Positions 46,508 through 55,652 of a stretch of DNA of 64,000 nucleotides are shown in pieces (the first letter of the stretch is position 1; each line of letters opens with the position of its first letter). Below the pieces are notes generated by a model that worked only from the letters and a program-made list of their open reading frames with translations, was not told the origin of the DNA and searched no databases. Source of the stretch: Micromonospora sp. MP36 (GTDB lineage: Bacteria > Actinomycetota > Actinomycetes > Mycobacteriales > Micromonosporaceae); contig NZ_VSFA01000038.1 in the NCBI RefSeq assembly GCF_008119785.1, forward strand, positions 1 to 64,000, in the 5' to 3' direction. Made by a program: the position numbers and the translations under genes.

Positions 46508-48370
46508 ATGGATCGCGAAGCAACCGCCGCCGGAGACGCCGCCCGGCCCCGCGACAGGGTGACCCGCCGTGCGGCCACCCTGTCTCTGTTAACGCTGGAC
46601 ACCGCCGCGTGGTGCGGCGGATTTCTCGGCGCGGCCTGGACCCGTTACGAGTTCGAGCTGACCGCCGTCGGCGGCGTACGGGTGCTGGCCGTCGCGCTCG
46701 GCTGCGCCGCGCTGTACGCGGTGCTCACCCTGCTGCGCTTCCGGATGTACGGGCGGCACCCGATCGGCAGCGCCGGAGACGCCCGCGGGCTGGCCGGCCG
46801 GGCCGCGATCGCCGTCCTGGCCACGCTGGCCTGCCTGCTGCTGCCGCCGTGGACGGAGCGGCCGGCGCCGGCCACCACCCCGCTGCTCGGCGGCGCGGTC
46901 GCCCTGGTGCTGATGGCCGCCGGCCGCGCCGCCTGGCGGGCCCGGCAGGAACGGCACCGCCAGCCGGTCCGCACCGCCGAGCGGTGCCTCGTCTACGGCG
47001 TGGACGCGGCCAGTGAGCGCCTGGTCCGGGTGCTCCTGAGCGACTCCCAGGGCCGGTATCGGCCGGTCGGCCTGCTCGACGACGACCCCGCCAACCGGGG
47101 GCTGCGCCTGGACGGGCTGCGGGTGCTGGGCGGCCGGGAGCAGATCGCCGCGGCGGTGACGGCGACCCGGGCCGGCACGGTGATCTTCTCGATGAGCGGC
47201 TCGGACGCGGCGCTGCTGCGGGACGTACGCGCCCGCACGCTCCAGGCCGGCGCCGCGTTCAAGGTGCTCCCCCCGGTCCGCGAACTGCTCGACCGCCCGG
47301 TCGCCGTCACCGACGTCCGGGACATGCAGCTCACCGACCTGCTCGGGCGGGCCCAGCGGGTGGCCGAGCTGACCGTGGAACGCAGCGGCCTGGCCGGGCG
47401 TCGGGTCCTGGTCACCGGCGCCGGCGGCTCCATCGGCTCCGAGCTGTGCCGGCAGATCGCCCGCTCCGAGCCGGGCGAGCTGATGATGCTGGACCGAGAC
47501 GAGTCGGCCCTGCACGCCCTGCAGATGTCCCTGTACGGGCGGGCGCTGCTGGACGGCCCGGAGCTGATCCTGGCCGACATCCGCGACGCGGAGGGCATCG
47601 CCCGGATCATCGCCGACCGGCAGCCGGACGTGGTCTTCCACGCGGCGGCCCTGAAGCACCTCACCATGCTCCAGCGGCACCCCGGGGAGGCGATCAAGAC
47701 CAACGTCTGGGGCACCCTCAACGTCCTCGAGGCGTGCCGGGACGTCGCCGAGTTCGTCAACATCTCCACCGACAAGGCGGCCAACCCGACCAGCGTGCTC
47801 GGCTACTCGAAGCGGATCACCGAGCGGCTCACCGCTCACTTCGCCGACCAGCTCGGCGGGGCGTACCTGAGCGTCCGCTTCGGCAACGTGCTCAGCAGCC
47901 GGGGCTCGGTGCTGACCGCGTTCCAGGCGCAGATCAGGGCCGGGGTGCCGATCACCGTCACGCACCCGGACGTGACCCGCTACTTCATGACCGTGCAGGA
48001 GGCCGTGCATCTGGTGCTCCAGGCGGCCGCCATCGGCCGTGGCGGGGAGGCGCTGGTGCTCGACATGGGCGAGCCGGTACGCATTGCCGACGTGGCCCGC
48101 CGGCTCGCCGCCGAGGCGGACCACCCGGTCGACATCGTCTACACCGGTCTGCGGCCGGGCGAGAAGCTGCACGAGCACCTGTTCGGCGTCGACGAGGCGG
48201 ACAGCCGGCCGCTGCACCCGCTCATCTCGCACGTACGGGTGCCGGCGCTCGCCCCCGAGGAGGTGCGCGGGCTGGACCCGTACGCCGACCCGGACGAGTT
48301 GATCAAGCGGCTGGCGGCGCGCTGCGAGCACGTCGGCGTGTCGCTGCCGGTGCTGCCCGGGCAGCGCTGA
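46508..48370 (+). CDS. CapD/WbpM-type nucleotide-sugar 4,6-dehydratase
   Basis: The 620-residue protein has four N-terminal transmembrane helices (about 25-140), a CoA-binding-like Rossmann segment, and a C-terminal SDR domain. The latter has VLVTGAGGSIGSELC (NAD-binding GxxGxxG) and STDKAANPTSVLGYSKRI (the family's catalytic TDK and YxxxK-like region). It probably converts a UDP-HexNAc to the 4-keto-6-deoxy sugar that starts surface glycan synthesis. AGAGGA lies five bases before ATG 46508 (46505 is an alternative Met). The gene is divergent from the BY-kinase and followed by a 12-bp-stem terminator. Confidence 0.87.
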   Translation: MDREATAAGDAARPRDRVTRRAATLSLLTLDTAAWCGGFLGAAWTRYEFELTAVGGVRVLAVALGCAALYAVLTLLRFRMYGRHPIGSAGDARGLAGRAAIAVLATLACLLLPPWTERPAPATTPLLGGAVALVLMAAGRAAWRARQERHRQPVRTAERCLVYGVDAASERLVRVLLSDSQGRYRPVGLLDDDPANRGLRLDGLRVLGGREQIAAAVTATRAGTVIFSMSGSDAALLRDVRARTLQAGAAFKVLPPVRELLDRPVAVTDVRDMQLTDLLGRAQRVAELTVERSGLAGRRVLVTGAGGSIGSELCRQIARSEPGELMMLDRDESALHALQMSLYGRALLDGPELILADIRDAEGIARIIADRQPDVVFHAAALKHLTMLQRHPGEAIKTNVWGTLNVLEACRDVAEFVNISTDKAANPTSVLGYSKRITERLTAHFADQLGGAYLSVRFGNVLSSRGSVLTAFQAQIRAGVPITVTHPDVTRYFMTVQEAVHLVLQAAAIGRGGEALVLDMGEPVRIADVARRLAAEADHPVDIVYTGLRPGEKLHEHLFGVDEADSRPLHPLISHVRVPALAPEEVRGLDPYADPDELIKRLAARCEHVGVSLPVLPGQR

Positions 48371-48379
48371 GCCGCCGGC

Positions 48380-48421
48380 GGTGGGACGCTTCCGGCCAAC
48401 GGGTGAGAGAAGCGTCCCACC
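48380..48421. terminator. 12-bp-stem hairpin after capD-like gene
   Basis: GGTGGGACGCTT (48380-48391) and AAGCGTCCCACC (48410-48421) are perfect inverted repeats with an 18-nt loop. It lies 10 bases after the stop. The long loop and perfect arms could also be a dispersed palindrome. Confidence 0.6.
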
Positions 48422-48529
48422 AGCCCGGATCGGCACCGCCGGCGCGGTCCGGATAGGGTCGACAGCGGTGTGCCGGGAAGTCTGGTCGGCGAGTTCCCTG
48501 CCGATCGACGAGCCGGAGTCGGACATCGC

Positions 48530-49840
48530 ATGACCAATCGCACCCCGCACCGCCGCCTGCCCGAACGCCTTCTCTCCCGCCGCTCCTGGCCGGAAGCGCG
48601 CTTCCTGGCCGACATGCTGCGTACCGAGACGGTGGGCGGCGGGCTGCTGCTGCTGGGTGCCGTGATCGCGCTGATCTGGGCCAACTCGCCCTGGCGGTCC
48701 GCGTACGCGGAACTCGGCCGCTGGGTGCCCTGGCCCGGCGGCGCGGCGCCGCACCTGGATCTCAGCCTCGCCGCGTGGGCCGCGGACGGCCTGCTGGCGA
48801 TCTTCTTCTTCGTCGTGGGTCTGGAGCTCAAGCGCGAGTTCGTGGCCGGGGACCTGCGCGATCCCCGGCGGGCGGCCGTGCCGGTGATCGCCGCCATGGG
48901 GGGCATGCTGCTGCCCGCCCTCTGCTACGTCGGAGTGGTCCTCGCCACCGGCGGGACGGGGCTGCGCGGCTGGGCCATCCCGACCGCCACCGACATCGCC
49001 TTCGCCCTCGCCGTGCTGGCGGTGGTCAGCTCGCACCTGCCACAGGGGCTGCGCGCCTTCCTGCTCACCCTCGCGGTGGTCGACGACCTCTTCGCGATCA
49101 TCATCATCGCCGTCTTCTACACCGCCGACTTCCACCCCGTGCCGCTGCTCGCGGCGCTGGCGCCGATCGCCGTCTTCGCGCTGCTGGTGCAGCGGCGGCG
49201 GACCTGGTGGTGGGCGCTCGTCCCGCTGGCCGTGCTCGCCTGGGCCCTGGTGCACTCCTCCGGGGTGCACGCCACGGTGGCCGGGGTGCTGCTCGGCTTC
49301 ACCGTGCCCGTGCTGCCCTCCCGGGCCGGCGGGCCGGGACTGGCCGAACGGCTGGAGCACAAATGGCGGCCGGTCTCGGCGGGCCTGGCGGTGCCGGTCT
49401 TCGCGTTCTTCGCGGCCGGCGTGTCGCTGGTCGACGTCGATCTGGGCGCGGTGCTGACCGACCCGGTCGTGCTCGGGGTGGCCGCCGGTCTGGTGCTCGG
49501 CAAGGCCATCGGCGTGTTCGGCTCGACGTTCCTGCTCGCCCGGTTCACCCGCGCCGAACTCGACGAGGAGATCACCTGGGCGGACCTGCTCGGGCTGGCG
49601 CTGCTGGCCGGCATCGGCTTCACCGTCTCGCTGCTCATCGGCGAGCTGGCCTTCGGCGCCGGCAGCCCGGAGTACGACCGGGTGAAGGTGGCCGTGCTGC
49701 TCGGCTCGCTGGTCGCGGCCGTGCTGGCCTCGACGGTGCTGCTGCGCCGCAACCGGGCGTACCGGCGGATCTCGGAGCGGGAGAGCCGGGACGCCGACGG
49801 CGACGGCATCCCGGACGTCTATCAGGAGGGGGCCGCCTAG
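48530..49840 (+). CDS. nhaA: Na+/H+ antiporter NhaA
   Basis: The 436-residue membrane protein has the NhaA hallmarks: VGGGLLLLGAVIALIWANSP, FFFVVGLELKREFVAGDL, the TDIAFALAVLA helix with its Asp, and VDDLFAIIIIAVFYT with the paired Asp residues of the ion site. About twelve helices are predicted. A 40-residue polar tail ends in DADGDGIPDVYQEGAA, EF-hand-like and unusual for NhaA. ATG 48530 has a moderate GGAG upstream. It exchanges Na+ for H+ across the plasma membrane, serving pH and salt control. Confidence 0.92.
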   Translation: MTNRTPHRRLPERLLSRRSWPEARFLADMLRTETVGGGLLLLGAVIALIWANSPWRSAYAELGRWVPWPGGAAPHLDLSLAAWAADGLLAIFFFVVGLELKREFVAGDLRDPRRAAVPVIAAMGGMLLPALCYVGVVLATGGTGLRGWAIPTATDIAFALAVLAVVSSHLPQGLRAFLLTLAVVDDLFAIIIIAVFYTADFHPVPLLAALAPIAVFALLVQRRRTWWWALVPLAVLAWALVHSSGVHATVAGVLLGFTVPVLPSRAGGPGLAERLEHKWRPVSAGLAVPVFAFFAAGVSLVDVDLGAVLTDPVVLGVAAGLVLGKAIGVFGSTFLLARFTRAELDEEITWADLLGLALLAGIGFTVSLLIGELAFGAGSPEYDRVKVAVLLGSLVAAVLASTVLLRRNRAYRRISERESRDADGDGIPDVYQEGAA

Positions 49841-49865
49841 CGCCGGGAGCGCCGGAGGTCGCGCG

Positions 49866-50081
49866 TCAGCGCCGCCGATCGGCCGTGCGCTCCTCCTCGG
49901 GCTCCTCCCGCTCCTCGGTCTCCTCCTCGACCGCCTCGGCGTACGGCTCCATGAGGTCGTCCGCCGGCACCGCCACCGCCTCGGCCAGGTCCTGCTCGTC
50001 GGGGCGCGCGCCGGGCGGCGGCTCGGGAGCGGTGGGGTCCCCGGCGAAGCCGTACTCGTTTGGCTCGTCGTGCCTGGCCAT
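49866..50081 (-). CDS. small acidic low-complexity protein
   Basis: The 71-residue protein is rich in Glu, Pro and Ala, with a C-terminal run of EEETEEREEPEEERT. It has no signal peptide, membrane segment or known motif. ATG 50081 has GGAGG seven bases upstream, which supports real translation. It converges on nhaA with only 25 bp between the stops. No family is recognised; it is probably a disordered protein. Confidence 0.55.
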   Translation of the reverse strand: MARHDEPNEYGFAGDPTAPEPPPGARPDEQDLAEAVAVPADDLMEPYAEAVEEETEEREEPEEERTADRRR

Positions 50082-50195
50082 GCGCTGACCTCCAAGGTCG
50101 TCGAAGGTTCGCCTCTCGTCGCTCACGCTATGCGGTGGCGGCCCCCAGCGCAGCGCGGCGCAGATCTTCATACCCGGGGCGGGGCTCGACGATCG

Positions 50196-50241
50196 CCGGC
50201 ACCGCCGCCGGCGACCGGTCGGTCGCCGGCGGCGGTGCCGG
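50196..50241 (-). terminator. 21-bp perfect hairpin after GDT1-family gene
   Basis: Positions 50196-50216 and 50221-50241 are exact inverted repeats of 21 bp (arm begins CCGGCACCGCC) with loop GGTC. It lies 10 bases downstream of the minus-strand gene at 50251. It is one of the strongest hairpins in the window. Confidence 0.75.
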
Positions 50242-50250
50242 TCGCCGGGC

Positions 50251-50838
50251 TCAGGTCAGCTTGTTGACCGCCTCCAGGATCAGCCACAGGCCGGAGATGG
50301 CGAACAGGACCGCGGCGCCGTACCGGATGATCTTCTCCGGCAGGTGCCGGCCGAGCAGCCGGCCGACCAGGATCGCCAGGGCGTCGGCGGCCACCATGCC
50401 GAGCGTGGAGCCGAGCCAGGTGCCGAACCAGCCGTACTTGGTGGCCAGGGTGATGGTGGCCAGCATGGTCTTGTCACCCAGCTCGGCCAGGAAGAACGCG
50501 ACACCGACCGCGATCACCGCGGACTTGCTGCTCTTCTCGGCCTTCTGCTTCTCCTCCTCGGTGAGCTTGTCGCCGCGCAGCGTCCACGCGCCGAAACCGA
50601 GGAACGCCACCCCGGCGATGAGCGAGATCCAGGTGGTGGGCAGCGCCGCGTGCAGGCCGTATCCGATCCCCACCGAGGCCAGATGCACGATCGCGGTGGC
50701 GATGGTGATGCCGATGAGCACCGGCACGGGCTTGAACCGCGTGGCGAACGTCAGGGCCATGAGTTGGGACTTGTCGCCCAGCTCGGCGACGAAGATGACG
50801 CCGAAGCTGATCACCAGGGCGACGAGGAAACCGTCCAT
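50251..50838 (-). CDS. GDT1/TMEM165 (UPF0016) family cation transporter
   Basis: The 195-residue protein has six transmembrane helices in two homologous halves, each with the family motif E-x-G-D-(K/R)-(S/T): AELGDKSQLMAL (about residue 20) and AELGDKTMLATI (about 115). These transport Mn2+ or Ca2+ out of the cytoplasm. The bacterial members with a yybP-ykoY riboswitch are manganese exporters, and such a riboswitch lies directly upstream here. ATG 50838 was chosen because MDGFLVAL is the normal family N-terminus; the longer frame runs back through the riboswitch. GGAAGG precedes the start. Confidence 0.9.
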   Translation of the reverse strand: MDGFLVALVISFGVIFVAELGDKSQLMALTFATRFKPVPVLIGITIATAIVHLASVGIGYGLHAALPTTWISLIAGVAFLGFGAWTLRGDKLTEEEKQKAEKSSKSAVIAVGVAFFLAELGDKTMLATITLATKYGWFGTWLGSTLGMVAADALAILVGRLLGRHLPEKIIRYGAAVLFAISGLWLILEAVNKLT

Positions 50839-50864
50839 GTGAACCTTCCCGATCAAGCCGGGAG

Positions 50865-51000
50865 GAGGTACGGGGGCGCCCTCGACCCGGCTGCGACAGC
50901 CTGAGTCGAAGGTCTCGCCCGCCCCGGGGACCGGGGCCGCGTGGCCGGATGCGGAACGCATCAGTATGTCGACCACGACATTGGGGGCTACTCCCCTTCG
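50865..51000 (-). promoter_or_regulatory. yybP-ykoY manganese riboswitch
   Basis: Read on the minus strand, the leader shows the conserved opening AAGGGGAGTAGC (50998-50987), then GTCGACATACTGATG, a GC-rich arm, and the closing GGGCGAGACCTTCGACT. These are the signature segments of the yybP-ykoY aptamer. It precedes a GDT1-type exporter, its commonest target. The following TCCCG/CGGGA hairpin (50847-50863) overlaps the Shine-Dalgarno GGAAGG (50844-50849), suggesting control of translation: Mn2+ binding should expose the site. That mechanism is inferred. Confidence 0.85.
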
Positions 51001-51076
51001 CGCGGCCCAGCCTAGCCCACCCCAGTGGGCAGGGTCGCCGGGGGTGCACGGCGTGACCCGCGGCGGCCCGGCACGC

Positions 51077-52042
51077 TCAGTCGGCCCGGGCGAGGGTGAC
51101 GCCGAACAGCCCGTCCGGGTCGGTCCAGAACGCGTGCGAAGCGAAGCCGGCGTCGGTCAGCTCCGCCGCGATCCCCTCGGGGTGGAACTTCGCTGACACT
51201 TCCGTGCGCAGTTCCTCACCGGCGGCGAACTCGACGTCCAGGTCCAGCACGTGCACCCGGGTCGGATGTTCGGCGCGCAGCCGCATCTTGATCCACTCGT
51301 GCTCCGGGTCCCAGACCGCCACGTGGGTGAACGCCTCCGGGTCGAAGTCCGCCCCCAGCTCCCGGTTGATCACGCGGAGCACGTTGCGGTTGAAGTCGGC
51401 GGTCACCCCGGCCGTGTCGTCGTACGCGGGCACGATCACCTTCGGGTCCTTGACGAGGTCGGTGCCGATCAGCAGCCAGTCCCCGGCTTCGAGTGCGGCG
51501 CGCATGGCGGTGAGGAACTCCGCCCGCTCCACCGGCAGCAGGTTGCCGATGGTGCCGCCGAGGAACACCACCAGCCGCCGGCCGCCGGTGGGCAGCCGGT
51601 CGAGCTGCCGGGTGAAGTCGCCGACGATGCCGCGTACCCGCAGCCCGGGGTACTCGGCGGCGATCTGGTCGGTGGACTCCCGCAGCGCGCTGACCGACAC
51701 GTCCAGCGGCACGAACGTGCCCAGGTCGCCGTGGCGGGTGAACGCGTCCAGCAGCAGCCGGGTCTTCTCCGACGAGCCGGAGCCCAGCTCGATCAGGGTC
51801 TTCGCCCCGGTCAGCTCGGCGATCTCGTCGGCGTGCTCGGTCAGCACCGCCCGCTCGGCCCGGGTCGGGTAGTACTCCGGCAGCCGGGTGATCTCGCCGA
51901 AGAGTTCGCTGCCCCGGGCGTCGTAGAACCATTTCGGTGGCAGCCACTTCGGCTGCGCGGTCAGCCCGACCCGTACGTCCTCCCGCAGGCTCCGGTCCAG
52001 GTCCTGCTCCGCCAGGTAGATCTCCAGTGGCTCCGCGCCCAT
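51077..52042 (-). CDS. egtD: ergothioneine biosynthesis: histidine N-alpha-methyltransferase EgtD
   Basis: The 321-residue SAM-dependent enzyme trimethylates histidine to hercynine. Family features: PPKWFYDARGSELFGEITRL at the N-terminus, LIELGSGSSEKTRLLLD as SAM-binding motif I, and VVFLGGTIGNLLP. The length equals that of mycobacterial EgtD. AAGGGA sits six bases before ATG 52042. It is the last gene of the egt unit, 52 bp after egtC. Ergothioneine acts as a redox buffer in actinomycetes. Confidence 0.93.
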   Translation of the reverse strand: MGAEPLEIYLAEQDLDRSLREDVRVGLTAQPKWLPPKWFYDARGSELFGEITRLPEYYPTRAERAVLTEHADEIAELTGAKTLIELGSGSSEKTRLLLDAFTRHGDLGTFVPLDVSVSALRESTDQIAAEYPGLRVRGIVGDFTRQLDRLPTGGRRLVVFLGGTIGNLLPVERAEFLTAMRAALEAGDWLLIGTDLVKDPKVIVPAYDDTAGVTADFNRNVLRVINRELGADFDPEAFTHVAVWDPEHEWIKMRLRAEHPTRVHVLDLDVEFAAGEELRTEVSAKFHPEGIAAELTDAGFASHAFWTDPDGLFGVTLARAD

Positions 52043-52094
52043 GAGGTGTCCCTTCCGTTACCCGAACGTCCTGCCCTACCCGTGGAAACGTTGG

Positions 52095-52841
52095 TTAGGC
52101 GACCACCAGGTCCCGGGTGTGCACCCCGGTAGCGGTCGCCACCACCAGCTGCCCGTCCGGCAGCGCCTGCCAGTCGGGGTCGTCGTCGAGGGGTTCCGAG
52201 GCCAACAGCACCGACTCCGCGCCGCGGCGCACCGACAAGGCGTGCCCGGCCACACTGGCCACCGCCGTCGTACCGTCGGTGAGCAGCATGTTCACCCGCG
52301 ACCCGGGCGCGGCCGCGGTGACCGCCGCGACGGTGTCCGCCACCGCCCGCGTCGGATCGTGCCCGGCCCGCAGCCGGTGCCGGACCAGCGCCCACAGCAG
52401 CGCGGCGTCGGTCGGCGCGTCCAACGTCAGCAGGTCGCGGACCGGCAGCTCGGCGGCGAGCGGCACCACCGTGTCCGGCCAGCCCCGGATCACCCCGTTG
52501 TGGCTGAACAGCCAGCGCCCCTCGGCGAACGGCGCGGCGGCCGCCTCCTGCACCGGCATACCGACCGTGGCGGACCGGACCGCGGCCAGCACCGCACCGG
52601 CGACCGTCACCGCCGCCAGCTCGGGCAGAGTGGTGTCGCTCCAGAGGGGCTGCGCCCGCCGGTAGCGGACCGGGTCGCCGGCCCCCGGGTACCACCCGAC
52701 GCCGAAGCCGTCCGCGTTGATCGTGCCGCCGCCGCGCATGTCGCGGGGCGCCCAGGACTGCCGCAGCAGCCCGTACGGGGGGTCGTACAGCAGGCTGCGC
52801 AGGCTGACCGGCGGACCGAGGTACGCCAGGTGGCGGCACAT
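52095..52841 (-). CDS. egtC: ergothioneine biosynthesis: gamma-glutamyl hydrolase EgtC
   Basis: The 248-residue class II glutamine-amidotransferase-type enzyme begins MCRHLAYLGPP, with Cys2 as N-terminal nucleophile after Met removal. GGGTINADGFGVGWY and RWLFSHNGVI are the substrate-loop motifs. It removes the glutamyl group from gamma-glutamyl-hercynylcysteine sulfoxide in the pathway. It lies 41 bp after egtB and before egtD, the standard order. Confidence 0.92.
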   Translation of the reverse strand: MCRHLAYLGPPVSLRSLLYDPPYGLLRQSWAPRDMRGGGTINADGFGVGWYPGAGDPVRYRRAQPLWSDTTLPELAAVTVAGAVLAAVRSATVGMPVQEAAAAPFAEGRWLFSHNGVIRGWPDTVVPLAAELPVRDLLTLDAPTDAALLWALVRHRLRAGHDPTRAVADTVAAVTAAAPGSRVNMLLTDGTTAVASVAGHALSVRRGAESVLLASEPLDDDPDWQALPDGQLVVATATGVHTRDLVVA

Positions 52842-52883
52842 CAGCCGGGACCGCCGCTCACGCCGGCGCCCCGCTCCGCTCGT

Positions 52884-54221
52884 TCACGAGTGCGCCTCCT
52901 CGGGACGGGCGTCCCGGGCGCAGCGGAACCCGCTGAAGATCTGCCGCCGGATCGGGTAATCCCAGTTGCGGAAGGTGCCCCGGCAGGCCGCCCGGTCGGT
53001 GCCGAAGGAGCCGCCGCGCAGCACCCGGTACTCGTCGCCGAAGAAGACCTCGGAGTATTCGCGGTACGGAAACGCCACGAAGCCGGGATGCCCTCGGAAG
53101 GTGGACGAGGTCCACTCCCAGACGTCCCCAATGAGCTGGTGCACGCCGAGCGGCGAGGCGCCCGCCGGGTACGCGCCCACCGGCGCCGGCCAGAGGTGCC
53201 GCTGCCCCAGGTTCGCGTGCGCGACGGTCGGGTCGTCGTCGCCCCACGGGTAGCGGCGGGACCGGCCGGTCGCCGGGTCCCAGCGGGCCGCCTTCTCCCA
53301 CTCCGCCTCGGTGGGCAGCCGCTTGCCGGCCCAGGCCGCGTACGCCTCCGCCTCGTACCAGCAGACGTGCACCACCGGCTCGTCGTCGCGCACCGGCGAC
53401 CAGCGGCCGAACCGGCGGTACGCCCAGCCGTCGCCGTCCCGCCGCCAGTGCATCGGCGCGCTCAGCTCCGCCTCGACGCGGTGTCGCCAGCCCGCCGCGC
53501 TCCACCAGCGCGGCTCGGCGTACCCCCCGTCGTCGATGAAGGCGCGGTACTGACCGTTGGTGACCGGTGCGGCGTCGATGACGTACGCGGGCAGGTCCAC
53601 CGGGTGGGCGGGGCGCTCGTTGTCCAGCGCCCACGGGTCGGTCGACGTGCCCATGGTGAACGGACCGGCCGGCACCAGCACCTCGCCGCCGACCCGGCCG
53701 CGCGGCTCGGGCGGCGGTGGCGCGTCCAGCACCGGCGCCCCGGCGCGCAGCTGGTGGGTGGCGAGCATCGTCTCGTCGTGCTGCTGCTCGTGCTGCACGA
53801 TCATCCCGAACGCGAAGCCGTCCTCGATCAGCTTCCGATCGGTGAACCGGATCCCGTCGAGCAGGTCGTACACCTTGTCCCGGACGGTGCGCACGTAGGC
53901 GCGGGCCTCGGCCGGGGGCAGCAGGGGCAGCGCGGGTCGGTCCTTGCGGGGCTGCTTGAACGCGTCGTAAAGGTCGTCGATGTCGCGACGCACCGGCCCG
54001 CGGCCGCCGACGTCCCGCACCAGCCAGAGCTCCTCCTGGTTGCCGACGTGGGCCAGGTCCCAGACCAGCGGGGACATCAGGGTGGAGTGCTGCCGCATCA
54101 GGTCGTCGTCGTCCACCGCGTCGGTCAGCAGCGCGGTGCGGGTCCGGGTGCGGTCCAGCTCCGCCGCGATCCGGCTGCGTAGCTGCTCGCTGTCCGTACC
54201 CGGCCGCTCGGTCGTGGTCAC
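52884..54221 (-). CDS. egtB: ergothioneine biosynthesis: sulfoxide synthase EgtB
   Basis: The 445-residue enzyme has an N-terminal DinB-like domain with the non-heme iron His triad: His58 in DLAHVGN, and His144 and His148 in QHEQQHDE. The C-terminal formylglycine-generating-enzyme-like domain shows VPAGPFTMGTS, LPTEAEWEKAAR and VLRGGSF. It joins hercynine with gamma-glutamylcysteine using O2. GTG 54221 overlaps the egtA stop (GTGA); the longer frame crosses egtA. The length matches mycobacterial EgtB. Confidence 0.93.
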   Translation of the reverse strand: MTTTERPGTDSEQLRSRIAAELDRTRTRTALLTDAVDDDDLMRQHSTLMSPLVWDLAHVGNQEELWLVRDVGGRGPVRRDIDDLYDAFKQPRKDRPALPLLPPAEARAYVRTVRDKVYDLLDGIRFTDRKLIEDGFAFGMIVQHEQQHDETMLATHQLRAGAPVLDAPPPPEPRGRVGGEVLVPAGPFTMGTSTDPWALDNERPAHPVDLPAYVIDAAPVTNGQYRAFIDDGGYAEPRWWSAAGWRHRVEAELSAPMHWRRDGDGWAYRRFGRWSPVRDDEPVVHVCWYEAEAYAAWAGKRLPTEAEWEKAARWDPATGRSRRYPWGDDDPTVAHANLGQRHLWPAPVGAYPAGASPLGVHQLIGDVWEWTSSTFRGHPGFVAFPYREYSEVFFGDEYRVLRGGSFGTDRAACRGTFRNWDYPIRRQIFSGFRCARDARPEEAHS

Positions 54222-55447
54222 CGGTGTCCCCTCTCCGCGGCGGCGCGGCGCCGCACGATTCCTCGGCTCGTCTCCTCGTGGATCCCGGCCGGCAGGTCCA
54301 GCCGGGGCAGGGCCGCCAGGGCCAGGTCGAACAGGGCCACCGCGGCGGCGGCCAGCGGGCGGTCGGCGAGCCCGTGCCGGGCCGCGGCCTGCCAGCGGTC
54401 GGCGACCGGGGCCGCCACGGCCAGCGCGTCCCGGGTGGTCGTCGACTCGGCAAACAGCGCGGCCAGCACTGCCAGCGGCACCGTCCATTCCCGCCGGGGC
54501 TGGGCGTCCAGGTAGCGGACCTCCAGGTAGCCGCGCGGCCGCACCGGCGGGAAGAGGGTGCTGATGTGGTACGCCAGGTCGTCGGTGGTCGGCGGGCGGG
54601 GCAGCGCCCCGGCCAGCCAGTCGGCGAAGGTGACGTCAGCCGGCGGCGTCCAGTCTGGACCGTCGCCGCGTACGCACAGCAGCGGCGCGGCGAGCGCGTA
54701 CTCGGTCCAGGCGGTGACCGGGTCGCGGTCGGGCTGGGCGGGTGACCAGACCGGCCGGGTCCGCGCCGCGTCGATGGCCAGCCAGGCGGCCATCCGAGCC
54801 GACGCCCATCCGGTACGCCGGCCGGCGTACCGGTCGGCGGTGGCGAACGCGGCCAGCAGCGGCGGCCCGACGGCGTGGGCGGCGGCCCACCGTCCGGCCA
54901 GTTGCTCCGGCTCGCCCGCGTCCAGGCAGACCTGCAGGCCGGCGGTGCTGTACATCATGACCTGACCGGCCGGACCGTGCCGGTCGAAGACGCAGCGCAT
55001 GGCCTGGTAGCGGGGGGTCTCCACGACGGAGCACGGGGAGCGCCAGGGGTCCAGGCCGGTGCGGCCCAGGGCGAGGCCGGCGGCGTCCAGCGCGGCGGTC
55101 AGCTCGGCGACGTCGGCCTCGGTGGCCAGGATCAGCGCGGCGATCGACGGTCGCGGCGCGGAGGAGACTTCCACCTGCCCGCCCGGCTCCACGGTCACGG
55201 TGCCGCCGTGCCGGAGCCTCTCCGCAGGGCTGGTGGGGTCGAGGGTGACGGGGCAGTGCGGCCCCAGCGCCCGGCGCAGGCGCTCGCGGTCGACCGGGCG
55301 GGCCGGGTCCGCGGCGTCGTGCACCGTCCATTCCAGTTCGACGCCGGTGAGCGTGGGTGGCCCGGTTTTGAAGCAGATCCTGGCGATGTGCCGGGCGGCG
55401 GCGGCCACGTCCGGCAGGACGGTCGTCCGGTCCAGCTCCGGTGACAT
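54218..55447 (-). CDS. egtA: ergothioneine biosynthesis: glutamate-cysteine ligase EgtA
   Basis: The 409-residue protein makes gamma-glutamylcysteine, the sulfur donor for EgtB. Family segments: GVELEWTVHD near residue 36 (Mg/Glu binding), VTVEPGGQVEVSSAP, MMYSTAGLQVCLD and GYLEVRYLDAQP. ATG 55447 (MSPELDR) was chosen over upstream TTG/GTG codons. It is the first gene of the operon; the promoter lies in 55448-55652, where no other gene is seen. No egtE is present after egtD, so the last lyase step must be encoded elsewhere. Confidence 0.92.
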   Translation of the reverse strand: MSPELDRTTVLPDVAAAARHIARICFKTGPPTLTGVELEWTVHDAADPARPVDRERLRRALGPHCPVTLDPTSPAERLRHGGTVTVEPGGQVEVSSAPRPSIAALILATEADVAELTAALDAAGLALGRTGLDPWRSPCSVVETPRYQAMRCVFDRHGPAGQVMMYSTAGLQVCLDAGEPEQLAGRWAAAHAVGPPLLAAFATADRYAGRRTGWASARMAAWLAIDAARTRPVWSPAQPDRDPVTAWTEYALAAPLLCVRGDGPDWTPPADVTFADWLAGALPRPPTTDDLAYHISTLFPPVRPRGYLEVRYLDAQPRREWTVPLAVLAALFAESTTTRDALAVAAPVADRWQAAARHGLADRPLAAAAVALFDLALAALPRLDLPAGIHEETSRGIVRRRAAAERGHR

Positions 55448-55652
55448 CACCAAGAGAAGACTCCTCTCCCCGTGCGGGGTGGGCGACCACGGTGTCGACG
55501 GACGCCCGCACCGTCACCGGCGGGGGCGTCCGCGGTCCCACCCATCTTCTGTCTAGCAGACGGATCCCGCCCGCCGAGGGAGATGAATTTTTGTCCGGGT
55601 TCCGGTCGCGGCCGGCGTCGGCGGCGATCGTTCGCCAGCGCCCGCGCCAGGA

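Noticed and set aside
46589..50095. 1168-residue minus-strand frame
   Set aside because: It is antisense to the CapD-like and NhaA genes, both with clear motifs.
51077..55447. Gamma-glutamylcysteine ligase as part of glutathione synthesis
   Set aside because: Coupling to EgtB and linkage to EgtC and EgtD show that it belongs to ergothioneine synthesis.
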